DNA of 64,000 bases from the NCBI GenBank assembly GCA_029194665.1, contig JARFXO010000002.1, positions 248,001-312,000 on the forward strand, in the 5' to 3' direction. Positions within the stretch are counted from its first letter, which is position 1. Every line of letters starts with the position of its first letter. The notes beneath the pieces are model-generated. The model was not told the origin of the DNA. It made no database searches and worked only from the letters and a program-made list of their open reading frames with translations. This document shows, one piece after another, positions 1 through 8,255 of the stretch. The stretch comes from Nitrospira sp. GTDB lineage: Bacteria > Nitrospirota > Nitrospiria > Nitrospirales > Nitrospiraceae. The translations under genes and the position numbers were made by a program.

Positions 1-113
1 ACATCAAGCCTCGCGTCGAACCAGACATCTAACTCTTCGCCGCGTAGTAGCTGCGCAATGCGATCGACGCGGGCTCGTTCGGCACGCTTGTAGGAGATGA
101 AGACATCTGCCAT
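1..113 (-). CDS. TIR-domain protein, N-terminal part (runs off the window)
   Basis: The minus strand from the ATG at 113 encodes MADVFISYKRAERARVDRIA and continues to the window edge (37 codons visible). The FISYKR start, the amphipathic helix after it and the following LDVWFDARLD strand match the first beta-alpha-beta unit of TIR domains. A good ribosome binding site (AAGGAG, about 7 bases upstream) supports the start. TIR proteins in bacteria are often NAD-cleaving or nucleotide-signalling parts of anti-phage defence, but the catalytic region lies outside the window. The gene starts about 50 bp after a GTTAGAC core on the same strand and lies beyond the 3' end of the integron integrase, so it may be the first gene cassette of an array extending to the left. 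Confidence 0.75.
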   Translation of the reverse strand, partial: MADVFISYKRAERARVDRIAQLLRGEELDVWFDARLD

Positions 114-159
114 GGTGAGGCTCCTTACAAAATCCGCAAGAGGCCGGAAGCGGATTCTC

Positions 160-322
160 TGCGAGGTCTAACTATGAGTATATGGTTTCTTGATAAGATC
201 CGACGCCAAGACGGTTTGCGGTATAGCACCCCAATGATAAACTGCCGAAAGTCTTGCCATGGGAGTGACTTATAGCATCTTCCCCTGACAGGAGGAGAAA
301 TAGATGGTTTCTGTCTAACACG
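160..322 (-). other. Candidate integron attI region between integrase and TIR gene
   Basis: On the minus strand this stretch carries two identical GTTAGAC cores (319-313 and 172-166), both fitting the GTTRRRY consensus used by integron integrases, about 147 bp apart. A GAAACCAT direct repeat lies near each core. The position immediately 3' of the integrase, with a gene following in the same orientation, is what an attI would show in an integron whose integrase is inverted relative to the cassettes. No attC-type stem is visible here. This is inference from short motifs. Confidence 0.3.
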
Positions 323-333
323 CCGGCATCCTC

Positions 334-1635
334 TTACAGTTCGTCGACAGGACTCTTGACACCCCGGCCTCCGCGGTTCAAGATGTGGGTGTAGAGCATG
401 GTCGTTTTGACGTCCTCATGCCCAAGGAGTTCCTGGACCGTTCGTATATCGTAGCCCCCTTCCAGCAGATGTGTCGCAAAGGAATGGCGAAACGTGTGAC
501 AGGTGGCTCGCTTGGCCAAACCCGCTTGCCTGACCGCGGCTGTCACCGCTTTCTGCATGATGGACTCATGGACATGATGGCGTCCCTCCTCGCCGGTCTT
601 GGCATTTTCCCAGCGGTTCTCTTGGGGAAACACCCACTGCCACCGCCAGTCTCGTGGCGCGTTGGGATACTTGCGGTCGAGGGCCTCCGGCAGCAGGACG
701 CGGCCCCACCCGTCAGCCACATCCTGTTCGTGAACGGCCTTAACCCGTGTGAGGTGCTCCCGCAGCGGAGCCTTGAGCGACTCTGGAAGCATCGTGACCC
801 GGTCCTTGGCTCCTTTTCCGTCTCGGACGAATATCTCCATGCGGGAAAAGTCGATGTCCTGCACCCGCAACCGAAGGCATTCCATCAGACGCACTCCCGC
901 GCCGTACATCAACGAGGCCATCAGCCATTTGTCACCCGAAAGGTTGGAGAGGACGGATTTCACTTCATCGCGCGTCAGGACCACTGGCAATCGCTTGGGC
1001 CTGCGGGCGCGAATGACGTCGCCAAGGTCACCCATCTCGCGCCCAAGGACGTGCCGGTAAAGAAACAGGATCGCCGAAAGGGCCTGATTCTGCGTCGAAG
1101 CACTAACCTTCGCCTTGACGGCCAAGTGAGTCAGGAACGCGTTGATCTCCGGCTCGGCCATCTCGGCAGGAGGGCGTCCCTGATGAAAGTGCAGAAACCG
1201 GGCGACCCAATGACCATAGGCCTGTTCGGTCTTACGGGAATAGTGACGGGCCTTCAACGCTGTGCGCAGACCCGTATGCACGGGAACGAGCATGGCCGGA
1301 GAGGGCTCCCCATTATCGTGGGTTCTCACGGCCCCAAGCACCGGATCGACGTCGACGGGTTTCCCAGGAAAGAGACTCAGCAGTGTGCCGAGCGTCTCTT
1401 GCTCCTGGGGAACTGTCCAATGCCGTTCTCGAGCATGCCAGCGGCGGCCTGCCAGCGTCTTGATCTTTGCCACATGATCGGGGGAATACGGGAGCTGCAC
1501 GATCAGCTGTCCATCCTCACCCGGTCTGATCCGAATCGGAGCTGACGGCATGATCAATGCTTTATCCCTTCCCATATCCATGAGGAGCCGGAACAGGGGC
1601 GGCAAATTCTTGCGCCGAGCCAGTGGCTCTGTCAA
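334..1635 (-). CDS. intI: Integron-type tyrosine recombinase (IntI) with N-terminal extension
   Basis: Site-specific recombinase expected to exchange gene cassettes between attI and attC. Catalytic residues are all present: Arg249 in [13 protein letters not shown], Lys near 274-277, His380 and Arg383 in [13 protein letters not shown], His406 in LLGHED, and Tyr415 in TMLYTH. Residues 316-336 contain [20 protein letters not shown], the extra alpha-helical patch that separates integron integrases from XerC/D and phage integrases. About 110 residues precede the SAM-like core-binding domain and contain an [13 protein letters not shown] segment reminiscent of HARP-type domains. The usual IntI is about 320-340 residues, so the extension is real but of unknown role. 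The longest frame starts at a TTG (1635); ATG starts at 1581, 1575 or 1551 are alternatives. Confidence 0.93.
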   Translation of the reverse strand: MTEPLARRKNLPPLFRLLMDMGRDKALIMPSAPIRIRPGEDGQLIVQLPYSPDHVAKIKTLAGRRWHARERHWTVPQEQETLGTLLSLFPGKPVDVDPVLGAVRTHDNGEPSPAMLVPVHTGLRTALKARHYSRKTEQAYGHWVARFLHFHQGRPPAEMAEPEINAFLTHLAVKAKVSASTQNQALSAILFLYRHVLGREMGDLGDVIRARRPKRLPVVLTRDEVKSVLSNLSGDKWLMASLMYGAGVRLMECLRLRVQDIDFSRMEIFVRDGKGAKDRVTMLPESLKAPLREHLTRVKAVHEQDVADGWGRVLLPEALDRKYPNAPRDWRWQWVFPQENRWENAKTGEEGRHHVHESIMQKAVTAAVRQAGLAKRATCHTFRHSFATHLLEGGYDIRTVQELLGHEDVKTTMLYTHILNRGGRGVKSPVDEL

Positions 1636-1783
1636 GTCTCAGCTAGCCGGACTCCTGAGAATTGATTCCATTTTTCGGCAGGGTTGATGACGCAGGAACC
1701 GGAGAGGTTTTAACTCAGGTGTGGGCGAAGCAGCGCTCCCTCAACTGGGCTGAGTGCCGAAGCTGAAGGCCGATCGCTACAAA

Positions 1784-1970
1784 TCAGATCAACCCACGTT
1801 TTTGGAGGTAGTCTTTGTCTATCACAATAGACGACTTAGGAAGCTGGTCACGCTCTTGAAGCAGCCGCTCGACGTACTTGCCGATGAGGTCTGATTCAAG
1901 GTTGACGGGATCATTCTCCCCCTTCAGGCCAAGCGTCGTGACCTTCGCCGTGTGTGGAATGATGGCGACG
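1784..1970 (-). pseudogene. Duplicate 3' fragment of ribE
   Basis: These 187 bp align without gaps to 2958-3144, the 3' end of ribE, at roughly 85% identity by eye. Translation on the minus strand still reads in frame to the same RGLI-stop end (for example VERLLQERDQLPKSSIVIDK versus VERLLQERGQLPKATISIDK in ribE). Similarity ends sharply at 1970, where an unrelated GNAT-like fragment begins. The divergence suggests the copy came from a relative's ribE rather than from a recent local duplication. It could be a regenerated gene end left by an integrating element. Confidence 0.9.
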
Positions 1971-1978
1971 CTAAGTCA

Positions 1979-2170
1979 CTACTCATGGCGGATCCTATTT
2001 GTTCTTACGGCAGCCTGTAAGATGCTGGAGAGGTTCGCAATCTCTTCGGCGAAATTTTGGAAGTAGAGATCGACACCCAGGGCCGCGGTATACTTTTCGA
2101 CGAGATCCCTCGCCGTCGCATGGTCTTCGGGACTTACTCTCACCGTAATTTCGTCATGACTCACTTCCAT
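1979..2170 (-). pseudogene. Truncated GNAT acetyltransferase fragment
   Basis: An ATG at 2170 opens a 63-codon frame whose first ~47 residues (ITVRVSPEDHATARDLVEKY, then LGVDLYFQNFAEEIANL) match the N-terminus of GNAT N-acetyltransferases, which commonly read LGVDLxFQNFdEEL. After this the reading frame runs into unrelated sequence and stops, so the acetyl-CoA binding motif A is missing. It begins within about 10 bp of the attC-like site, as expected for the next cassette of an integron array, and is cut by the ribE fragment on its other side. It is probably not functional. Confidence 0.6.
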
Positions 2171-2176
2171 TTCACC

Positions 2177-2236
2177 GCTTACTGAGGCGGCTCACCGGCG
2201 CCACAAAACGACGTCCGTGTGCAGCCGCTTGTTCTG
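2177..2236 (-). other. attC-like recombination site
   Basis: Starting directly after the ParE stop codon, the minus strand reads GAACAAGCGGCTGCAC, then a GTTTTGTG loop region, then GCGCCGGTGAGCCGC. GCGGCT pairs with AGCCGC and GCAC with GGTG, giving the imperfect stem typical of integron attC sites, whose first half usually reads AACAAGCGGCTG. The second core is degenerate (AGTAAGC where GTTRRRY is expected). Location between a cassette-sized gene pair and the next ORF start supports the call. Confidence 0.7.
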
Positions 2237-2527
2237 CTATACCCTCTCTTCCCAGTACCCAGGACGGCGACTCAGATGTGCCACAGCGATAATCCGCACC
2301 ATGTCCATGTGCACCTGGTATATAACCCCGTAAGGAAAGCGATTTGTCAGGCAGCGCCGCGTGTTTTTGGAGAAAAGTGATCCTACCTGCGGATAGTCAA
2401 GAATTCTGGCAATGGTCGCTAAGACTTCATCAGCAAGCTCGAGACCGAGTCCAGTTTGTCTGTGCTCATAGTAAGCAACCGCTTGATCGAATTCGGTTTC
2501 CGCCTCAGGATGAAAGGTGAATCTCAC
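2237..2527 (-). CDS. ParE/RelE-superfamily toxin
   Basis: A 96-residue protein with the ParE/RelE-fold pattern: MRFTFHPEAETEFDQAVAYY at the N-terminus (helical pair), a central conserved RRCLTNRFPYGVIYQV strand segment and a C-terminal VRIIAVAHLSRRPGYW strand. Members inhibit gyrase (ParE) or cleave ribosome-bound mRNA (RelE); which applies here cannot be told. The GTG start overlaps the antitoxin stop (GTGA), so the pair is translationally coupled. It is the 3' gene of a two-gene toxin-antitoxin cassette and is followed at once by an attC-like site, which suggests acquisition as an integron cassette. Confidence 0.88.
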   Translation of the reverse strand: MRFTFHPEAETEFDQAVAYYEHRQTGLGLELADEVLATIARILDYPQVGSLFSKNTRRCLTNRFPYGVIYQVHMDMVRIIAVAHLSRRPGYWEERV

Positions 2528-2757
2528 CGCTGGTACTTCGCTCGGATCTTTGCGAAAACCTGTTCACCTGGGACGAGTTCAACCATACCTGCCTGAATCT
2601 GGGAAACGCGCCGCTCTGCTTCCTCTACCCACAGTCGATTGATCTCAGCCTGAGTTGGCAAGTTTAGACTCTGGATGAGCCTTTCCACCAAGCCCGCCCG
2701 CTCGTCAGCCGGCAGCGAAAGGGCCTCTTCAAGTATCTTGTCTGCCGCAGTACCCAT
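2524..2757 (-). CDS. Antitoxin, putative addiction-module component family
   Basis: A 77-residue acidic protein: helical LEEALSLPADERAGLVERLI followed by INRLWVEEAERRVSQIQAG and a C-terminal AKIRAKYQR. This is the pattern of the addiction-module component family, which pairs with ParE/RelE toxins. It would bind and neutralise the downstream toxin and repress the pair's promoter. I prefer the ATG at 2757, which has AGAGAGG five bases upstream, over the GTG at 2763 that overlaps that site. The 3' end overlaps the toxin start by 4 bp. Confidence 0.85.
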   Translation of the reverse strand: MGTAADKILEEALSLPADERAGLVERLIQSLNLPTQAEINRLWVEEAERRVSQIQAGMVELVPGEQVFAKIRAKYQR

Positions 2758-2957
2758 AGCCACCTCTCTGTTGCACCCAGCATACGTAAGTTGGTCACCG
2801 ACGGCAACTCATTTGCGAACAGAACTATGTTTAAGCCGATCGACCTAAGCGCGGCATCCAGCAGTGTTAATCGCACGACAGGCGACTGGGAAACCGCAAA
2901 GATCAAGGCAGCAATCTGAAGCCTGCGACCGCCCCGCTATTCTTCCCTAATACTTCT

Positions 2958-3611
2958 TCAGATCAGCCCACGCTTCTGGAGATAATCCTTGTCGATGCTG
3001 ATGGTGGCTTTAGGGAGTTGACCACGCTCCTGGAGCAGCCGCTCGACGTACTTGCCGATGAGGTCCGATTCGAGATTGACGGGATCATTCTCCCCCTTCA
3101 GGCCAAGCGTCGTCGCCTTCGCCGTGTGTGGAATGATGGCGACGGAAAAGCTCTTATCGCTCAGATCATTAATGGTCAAGCTGATCCCATCGACGGTAAT
3201 TGAGCCCTTTGCGACACAATAGCGCAGAATCTCCGGAGGCGCTCCGATGGTGAACCGGATGGCATTGCTGTCCTGATGCCGGCTGCGAATGATACCGATC
3301 CCATCCACATGACCCGCGACAAGATGCCCGCCGATGCGTTCGTTGAGCCTCATGGCCCTCTCTAGATTGACCGGCAGTCCCACGGCGAAGCTGCCGAGCG
3401 TCGTCACCGCAAGTGTTTCGGGAGAAACTTCTACGGAAAAGTCACGCTCGCTTCTCGATACGACCGTGAGACAGATTCCATCCACACTCACGCTGTCACC
3501 GATCTTCAGGTCGCTCATCACCGTCGAGGCCAGAATCGTGAGCCTGGTTCCCGCAAGCGTTCTTCTCAGGACGGTAATGGCGCCTATTTCTTCGACGATA
3601 CCGGTGAACAT
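2958..3611 (-). CDS. ribE: Riboflavin synthase alpha chain
   Basis: Catalyses dismutation of two 6,7-dimethyl-8-ribityllumazine molecules to riboflavin. The 217-residue length is normal. Two lumazine-binding barrels are visible: the first starts MFTGIVEEIG and contains GDSVSVDGICLTV; the second contains GGHLVAGHVDGIG and KGSITVDGISLTI, the duplicated signature of the family. It is the last gene of a long minus-strand run that also holds ribD, separated from it by an esterase, a secreted protein and an MFS transporter. Its 3' 187 bp are duplicated at 1784-1970, and a toxin-antitoxin cassette lies between gene and copy. Confidence 0.97.
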   Translation of the reverse strand: MFTGIVEEIGAITVLRRTLAGTRLTILASTVMSDLKIGDSVSVDGICLTVVSRSERDFSVEVSPETLAVTTLGSFAVGLPVNLERAMRLNERIGGHLVAGHVDGIGIIRSRHQDSNAIRFTIGAPPEILRYCVAKGSITVDGISLTINDLSDKSFSVAIIPHTAKATTLGLKGENDPVNLESDLIGKYVERLLQERGQLPKATISIDKDYLQKRGLI

Positions 3612-3686
3612 GTTCTAATTCTCGGTTTTCAAATCTCAAGTAGCAGTTGATGATTCAATGCCGCCGCATAGTATAACGACTTTTTG

Positions 3687-4856
3687 TTATTTCTTCCTCA
3701 TAGCCAGCCAGAAAACGACAGCTGCTGTGATCTGCAGGCCTGCAATGACCATGAAGGCGCCTCCATAACTCATGCGCGCGATCAGCAGGCCTGCCAACAG
3801 AGGTCCGCTGGCATGCCCGATATCCATGATCGTCCCCTGCATCCCCATACCGGCTCCGAGCGTCTTAAACTCTGAACTATCTGCGACAAGAGCCGAGGAA
3901 GATGAAGACACCACCGCCTCGCCGAAACCAAATCCGGCCGACAGCAGGAGCAGGACGGGAAACATCGCTACATATGGGATACAGACGAAGGATCCGGCGC
4001 ATATCGTTAGACCAAGGACAATCAGCGGCTGACGACCGACTCGGTCTGATATCCGCCCCATAATCGGCTTGGAGAAGAACGACGTAAAGGCTTGGACGGT
4101 AAACAAGAGCCCGACTTCGCCGGGATTCAAACCTACGGCAACTCCGTACAACGGCAGAAACGCCATCAATGCTCCATTCGCGATCATCTTGGCGGCGTCG
4201 GTCATGCTGGTGATCAGCACCTTGCTGTTTTTGGCGACGACGGCAAACCCCTTCCACATTTCGGACAGCACCACAGTCAGCCCCTGTTCCCTCCTATCCG
4301 GCACCGAGACGTCGAGATGAAGGCTATAGAACAACAGCATGGCGATGCAGCCGAAGACGCCGGCCGTGACAAACGCTGTGGGGAAGCCCGCCGCATGGAC
4401 GAGGTACCCTCCGAGAAAGGGGCCCAAGAGAGAACCGGACTGGGTGCATGCCGTATAGGTCCCGAGGGCCGCACCACGTCGTTCCCGATAGAGCTCCGCC
4501 ACGGTGGCTAGAGCGCTCGGAGCGAAGATGGCCGTTGCAAACCCGTGAAGAAACCGTAGTGCCGTCAGCGCATCCAAGTTCGTAATGAAGGGATAGAGAA
4601 ACGGCGGTAGCCCGAACGCTACCACGCCGATCCGCAGCAAAAATCGCCTTCCATAGATATCGGAGAGGGCGCCGGACGGCAGTTTCAGCAAGACACCCGT
4701 CAAGGTCGAAACGGACACGATCAGACCGATCCGCTCCGGGCTCGCGCCGAGCGATTCGGCGAACAAGGAAAGCGCGGGCATCCGCACCATGTTGTAGCTG
4801 ATGAAGCAAAAGATACCGACCGTACAGATCAGCACGAAACTGCGCGATGTCGTCAT
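3687..4856 (-). CDS. MFS transporter, 12 transmembrane segments
   Basis: A 389-residue inner-membrane protein with about twelve hydrophobic segments. The first segment is followed by SPERIGLIVSVSTLTGVLLK and the MFS loop 2-3 motif GALSDIYGRRFLLR; the matching half-repeat motif GRISDRVGRQPLIVLG occurs between segments 8 and 9. The type resembles proton-driven drug or metabolite exporters of the MFS_1 family; the substrate cannot be inferred. It lies between the secreted protein at 4895 and ribE with short gaps (38 and 75 bp), consistent with one transcript. A role in flavin transport is possible from position alone but unsupported. Confidence 0.88.
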   Translation of the reverse strand: MTTSRSFVLICTVGIFCFISYNMVRMPALSLFAESLGASPERIGLIVSVSTLTGVLLKLPSGALSDIYGRRFLLRIGVVAFGLPPFLYPFITNLDALTALRFLHGFATAIFAPSALATVAELYRERRGAALGTYTACTQSGSLLGPFLGGYLVHAAGFPTAFVTAGVFGCIAMLLFYSLHLDVSVPDRREQGLTVVLSEMWKGFAVVAKNSKVLITSMTDAAKMIANGALMAFLPLYGVAVGLNPGEVGLLFTVQAFTSFFSKPIMGRISDRVGRQPLIVLGLTICAGSFVCIPYVAMFPVLLLLSAGFGFGEAVVSSSSSALVADSSEFKTLGAGMGMQGTIMDIGHASGPLLAGLLIARMSYGGAFMVIAGLQITAAVVFWLAMRKK

Positions 4857-4894
4857 GGGATCGACCTACCGTCCAAGCTACCTTCGCTTGTGCT

Positions 4895-5626
4895 CTATGG
4901 ACCCATCAGCGTCTGTTTCAGGAACGCCACGTGATGCTCCGGTAAAGCCGGCGGGTTCGCCAGTTCAGACATCACCCGTTCAGGATCCAGCCTCATCACT
5001 ACTCCCAACCGATCGACAGTCTCCACTCCCTTTTGCAACCGGCTTGTCACGACCTTAGAAACCAGCGGATGCAGCAGGGAAACCAATCCTGAAAGAAAAC
5101 GATTATCCAACTTGGTGTACGCCACCAATGTGCTGTTCGTCGTTTCATTGTTGTTCGCGTCTCGCATGGCACCGGTCCTGAGAAAGACGACTGCTTTCCC
5201 CGTCACGTGAGGAAGCAACCGGCCTTCATGAATTCCCTCAAGAAAGTAGATGCGGCTCGTAGGATCCTCGTACACCAGCTCAACGATGCCCTTTGTCCCC
5301 TCGCCGTCATCGCCCCAGAAGCGGCCCGGGCCTCGCGCTTCCGATCGGTAACGACCGAGGTGCAGGCGCCTGATCATATCTGCTGTAAAGGGAGGATGAT
5401 CCAACAGATGCCGATACAGCGGTTCGGATAGAGCGGTTCGGATCGGGCCGAGCCTGCTCTCGGTCGTATGATTCTGAATGATGGCTTGCAGTCTACAGGC
5501 CCAGTCGGGATTCACTCGTTCGACGGGAAATAGGAGCCCGGCATGATCGGGGGGCAATGTGCAGGCTTCCGCCCGGCCATACCCGGCAGACACAAGAATC
5601 CCCATAACGATCCACACCACAAGCAT
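4895..5626 (-). CDS. Secreted protein of unknown function
   Basis: The frame is open up to an ATG at 5854 that overlaps the upstream stop (ATGA), but the first 76 residues of that version look non-coding, and a clean signal peptide (MLVVWIVMGILVSAGYGRAEA) starts at the ATG at 5626. From there the protein is 243 residues. The mature part is predicted to be periplasmic, with PDWACRLQAIIQNHTTESRL and a GRFWGDDGEGTKGIVELVYE strand region. I do not recognise a family. It sits directly downstream of, and is probably co-transcribed with, a secreted esterase. The start remains uncertain because the ATGA overlap would also be a plausible coupling signal. Confidence 0.65.
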   Translation of the reverse strand: MLVVWIVMGILVSAGYGRAEACTLPPDHAGLLFPVERVNPDWACRLQAIIQNHTTESRLGPIRTALSEPLYRHLLDHPPFTADMIRRLHLGRYRSEARGPGRFWGDDGEGTKGIVELVYEDPTSRIYFLEGIHEGRLLPHVTGKAVVFLRTGAMRDANNNETTNSTLVAYTKLDNRFLSGLVSLLHPLVSKVVTSRLQKGVETVDRLGVVMRLDPERVMSELANPPALPEHHVAFLKQTLMGP

Positions 5627-5850
5627 GTGAGTCACAGGACAAGGAGTCTGTCCGACATTGCCGTTCGTTACGAGGTGAAGGAGGTGCCGGCAGATGCAAG
5701 GCCACAGGTCACGAAAAACCGGAAGCGTATTCACTGGAATACGTTGAGGATTTTTCGGGGCCGAGAACGAAGCAGATGCCGATACATCGTTTGCCGCAGT
5801 AGAAAGGTCAATGTCGGACAGGCTCCTACGCTGGAACCGCCACGCAGAGA

Positions 5851-7140
5851 TCATGAAGCCGGCTTCGCTGTGTCAATCGTGAGATGAACGGGGAAGAGTC
5901 GCTCAGGGTCCTGTCGCAGTCTGGCTTGTCTCAACAGGGTTTCGACTGATGGAGTCACAGTTCCTTCGAACGAGAGACGGCCGTTCGTCACCACCGTGAG
6001 CGGTTTGGAGACATCGATCAATTGCTCGTTCAGGAATAGGCTATACCGTCGAACATGCTCGGCCTTCACCTCAATGCGATTGCGTGCGGCAATCCAGGCG
6101 TCAAGCCTGGCATACACTCGACGCTTGATTCGTTCGTCACGTTTGTCAACCAAATCATCTGAAAATGCCGCGATCGGATCGGTCGCATCGAGGCGGATCC
6201 AGTTGAACGACTGAAAGTGGCTCCCGTCACGGACGACGGTCAGGTTGGTCGGCAAGGGGTCACGGCGCTGACGATTGAACCAGTCAACAAGGTCCGGTAA
6301 CTCCTCTCTGGGGAAATAGTGCCCACCTGCCATGGAATGCTCACGTTGATGCTCGCGATACACATAGAGATAGCCGAGCCTGTCCAGCTCTCGGGCGATC
6401 GAGCGGCTCAGCTCCACCGGCATCACCTGATCTTTGGCCCCATGAATGATATAGACCGGCGTGTTTCGAAGATTCGCTAGAAACGGCATCAATACATCAT
6501 CCAATCCACTCGCCATGGGTGCCAGGCCGGCAAACAACGGCGCATGATGCATCCCAATCAACCACGTACCGATCCCGCCGTTCGACATGCCTGTGAGAAA
6601 CACGCGATCGGGATCCACATGATACCGGTGCACGACTTGCTGGATCGTCTCCAGCACCAGCTCTTCAGCACGCCTTGTAAACCAGGCAGCGGAGGGATAG
6701 GAGGGGCAGGCCAATAGATAGTCCTCGCCCAGTCGTGGGCGCCATCGCTCCAAATATTCCTCGCCGGTAAAACCAAATCCATGCAGACACACGACTAATG
6801 CATAGGCCTTCGAAGCTTGGTACGTCGGCGGGATGAACAGGGACAGTGGGTACTGCTGTCCACGGATCACGATCGGTTCTTCCGGAAAACTCCCGACTGG
6901 TTGGTTCTGATAGACCCGTTCATTTCTTATAATATGAGAGACTGTTGCGACGGACGCATGTTGGTCGAGGAGAATGCGCTGCAACAACCGATCGGTCTCA
7001 TCACTGTCATGGGCTGCTAGGTACCGGACGACGAGCGAAGTCAGACTCTCGACGACCGATACCGGCTCCTCTGCAACGCTGGAGTTTATTCCGCCGCCAA
7101 GAACCACTGACAAGGTGATGACTCTTATCCAGACAGTCAC
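5851..7140 (-). CDS. Secreted alpha/beta-hydrolase (esterase/feruloyl or PHB-depolymerase-like)
   Basis: A 429-residue protein with an N-terminal hydrophobic signal (residues 1-22, ending SSVA) and an alpha/beta-hydrolase domain. The oxyanion region is VVCLHGFGF (116-124), the nucleophile elbow is GMSNGG (Ser186), the acid is Asp237 in HGAKDQVMP, and a histidine follows in HSMAGGHYF (268-274). This arrangement is typical of esterases related to PHB depolymerases and LpqC-like proteins acting outside the cytoplasm. The C-terminal ~130 residues form an extra beta-rich region (NLTVVRDGSHFQSFNWIRL) of unknown role. The GTG start overlaps the ribD stop (GTGA), indicating translational coupling. 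The substrate is unknown. Confidence 0.85.
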   Translation of the reverse strand: MTVWIRVITLSVVLGGGINSSVAEEPVSVVESLTSLVVRYLAAHDSDETDRLLQRILLDQHASVATVSHIIRNERVYQNQPVGSFPEEPIVIRGQQYPLSLFIPPTYQASKAYALVVCLHGFGFTGEEYLERWRPRLGEDYLLACPSYPSAAWFTRRAEELVLETIQQVVHRYHVDPDRVFLTGMSNGGIGTWLIGMHHAPLFAGLAPMASGLDDVLMPFLANLRNTPVYIIHGAKDQVMPVELSRSIARELDRLGYLYVYREHQREHSMAGGHYFPREELPDLVDWFNRQRRDPLPTNLTVVRDGSHFQSFNWIRLDATDPIAAFSDDLVDKRDERIKRRVYARLDAWIAARNRIEVKAEHVRRYSLFLNEQLIDVSKPLTVVTNGRLSFEGTVTPSVETLLRQARLRQDPERLFPVHLTIDTAKPAS

Positions 7141-8255
7141 AGATCGCCTTCCACCACAAAATCATTGCCGACGGATCGTGTCACGATACGGCGTAACTTG
7201 ATCGCTCCAGCGAGCCGAGCCGGACTTGCTCCCCCGATCACACCCTTGGCATTCTGGCCACCAAGAAGTAGTGGCGCCATGTAGAGCCGAATGTGATCGA
7301 TCAACTTTGCCTTCATCATCGCCGCATTGATCTCGCTTCCTCCCTCCACGAGCAGGGACAGGATGCCGCGCCGACCGAGCTGCTTGAGCAGAGCGGGCAG
7401 CGAAACACGACCTTGCAGAGCGGGCAACGTAAGGATCTCTATACCCTGTTTTTGCAGGACCGATCGTCGAGTTGTTGGAGCTGCAGCAGTTGTCGCGACA
7501 ATCGTTTTAGCCTTATCCTGTTGCGCCAGGATCTGTGCATTGAACGGGGTGCGCAGCCGGCTATCGACCACGATGCGAAGGGGCTGCCGTAGAGCTAATT
7601 TATCCAGTCGCGGTCCCGTTCTCGCTGTTAGTGAGGGATCATCAACCAGAACGGTGCCTACTCCGATCAAGATTGCATCGACAGCACGACGAAGTTGATG
7701 CACCTCCCGACGAGAGGACGTACCCGTAATCCATCGCGACTCCCCCGTTGCCGTAGCGACCTTTCCATCAAGCGTCATGCCAGCCTTGAGTATCACATAG
7801 GGACGGCTTGTTTTCATCCAATGGCAATAGAACTTGTTCAGTGCTTCCGCCTCAGACCGAGCCACGCCGATCGTGATTGCGAGTCCGGCCTGCCGAAGTG
7901 CTGCGGCTCCTCTTCCCTTTACTGATGGATTCGGATCGGGCATCGCGACCACGACACGACGAACACCTGAACGAATGATCTCGGGGACACAGGGAGGAGT
8001 CCGTTTCTTCAGATGACAACAGGGCTCAAGCGTCACATAGAGGGTCGCGCCTCGAGCACCCTTGTCTGTCTTTTGCAGCGCCAGAATTTCTGCGTGAGGA
8101 GTCCCTGGTCGGAGATGAAAACCCTCCCCGATGATTCTGCCTTGACGAACCACCAAGGCTCCGACCATCGGATTCGGGCTTGTCGTTCCCTGGCCCTTCG
8201 CCGCCAGGCGAAGGGCCAGGGTCATGAAGTAGAGATCTCGTTGACTGCTGGTCAC
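7137..8255 (-). CDS. ribD: Bifunctional riboflavin deaminase/reductase RibD
   Basis: Deaminates the GTP-derived pyrimidine and then reduces its ribosyl side chain in riboflavin synthesis. The deaminase domain shows the zinc ligands HAEI and PCCHLKKRTPPC plus the TSPNPMVGALVV loop; the C-terminal reductase domain contains ILKAGMTLDGKVAT, the SRWITG strand and LLVEGGSEINAA. I chose the GTG at 8255, which overlaps the ppdK stop as GTGA and gives the normal N-terminus (MTSSQRDLYFMTLALRLA, 372 residues). A longer open frame runs into ppdK and is unlikely to be used. It is coupled to ppdK upstream and to the esterase downstream. Confidence 0.95.
   Translation of the reverse strand: MTSSQRDLYFMTLALRLAAKGQGTTSPNPMVGALVVRQGRIIGEGFHLRPGTPHAEILALQKTDKGARGATLYVTLEPCCHLKKRTPPCVPEIIRSGVRRVVVAMPDPNPSVKGRGAAALRQAGLAITIGVARSEAEALNKFYCHWMKTSRPYVILKAGMTLDGKVATATGESRWITGTSSRREVHQLRRAVDAILIGVGTVLVDDPSLTARTGPRLDKLALRQPLRIVVDSRLRTPFNAQILAQQDKAKTIVATTAAAPTTRRSVLQKQGIEILTLPALQGRVSLPALLKQLGRRGILSLLVEGGSEINAAMMKAKLIDHIRLYMAPLLLGGQNAKGVIGGASPARLAGAIKLRRIVTRSVGNDFVVEGDL

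Noticed and set aside
385..1545. 386-codon plus-strand open frame opposite the integrase
   Set aside because: It is the antisense shadow of intI, whose catalytic residues are intact; the translated sequence shows no family pattern and no binding site.
5627..5854. N-terminal extension of the secreted protein starting at the ATGA overlap
   Set aside because: The added 76 residues have no protein-like pattern and would bury the signal peptide; kept only as an alternative start.
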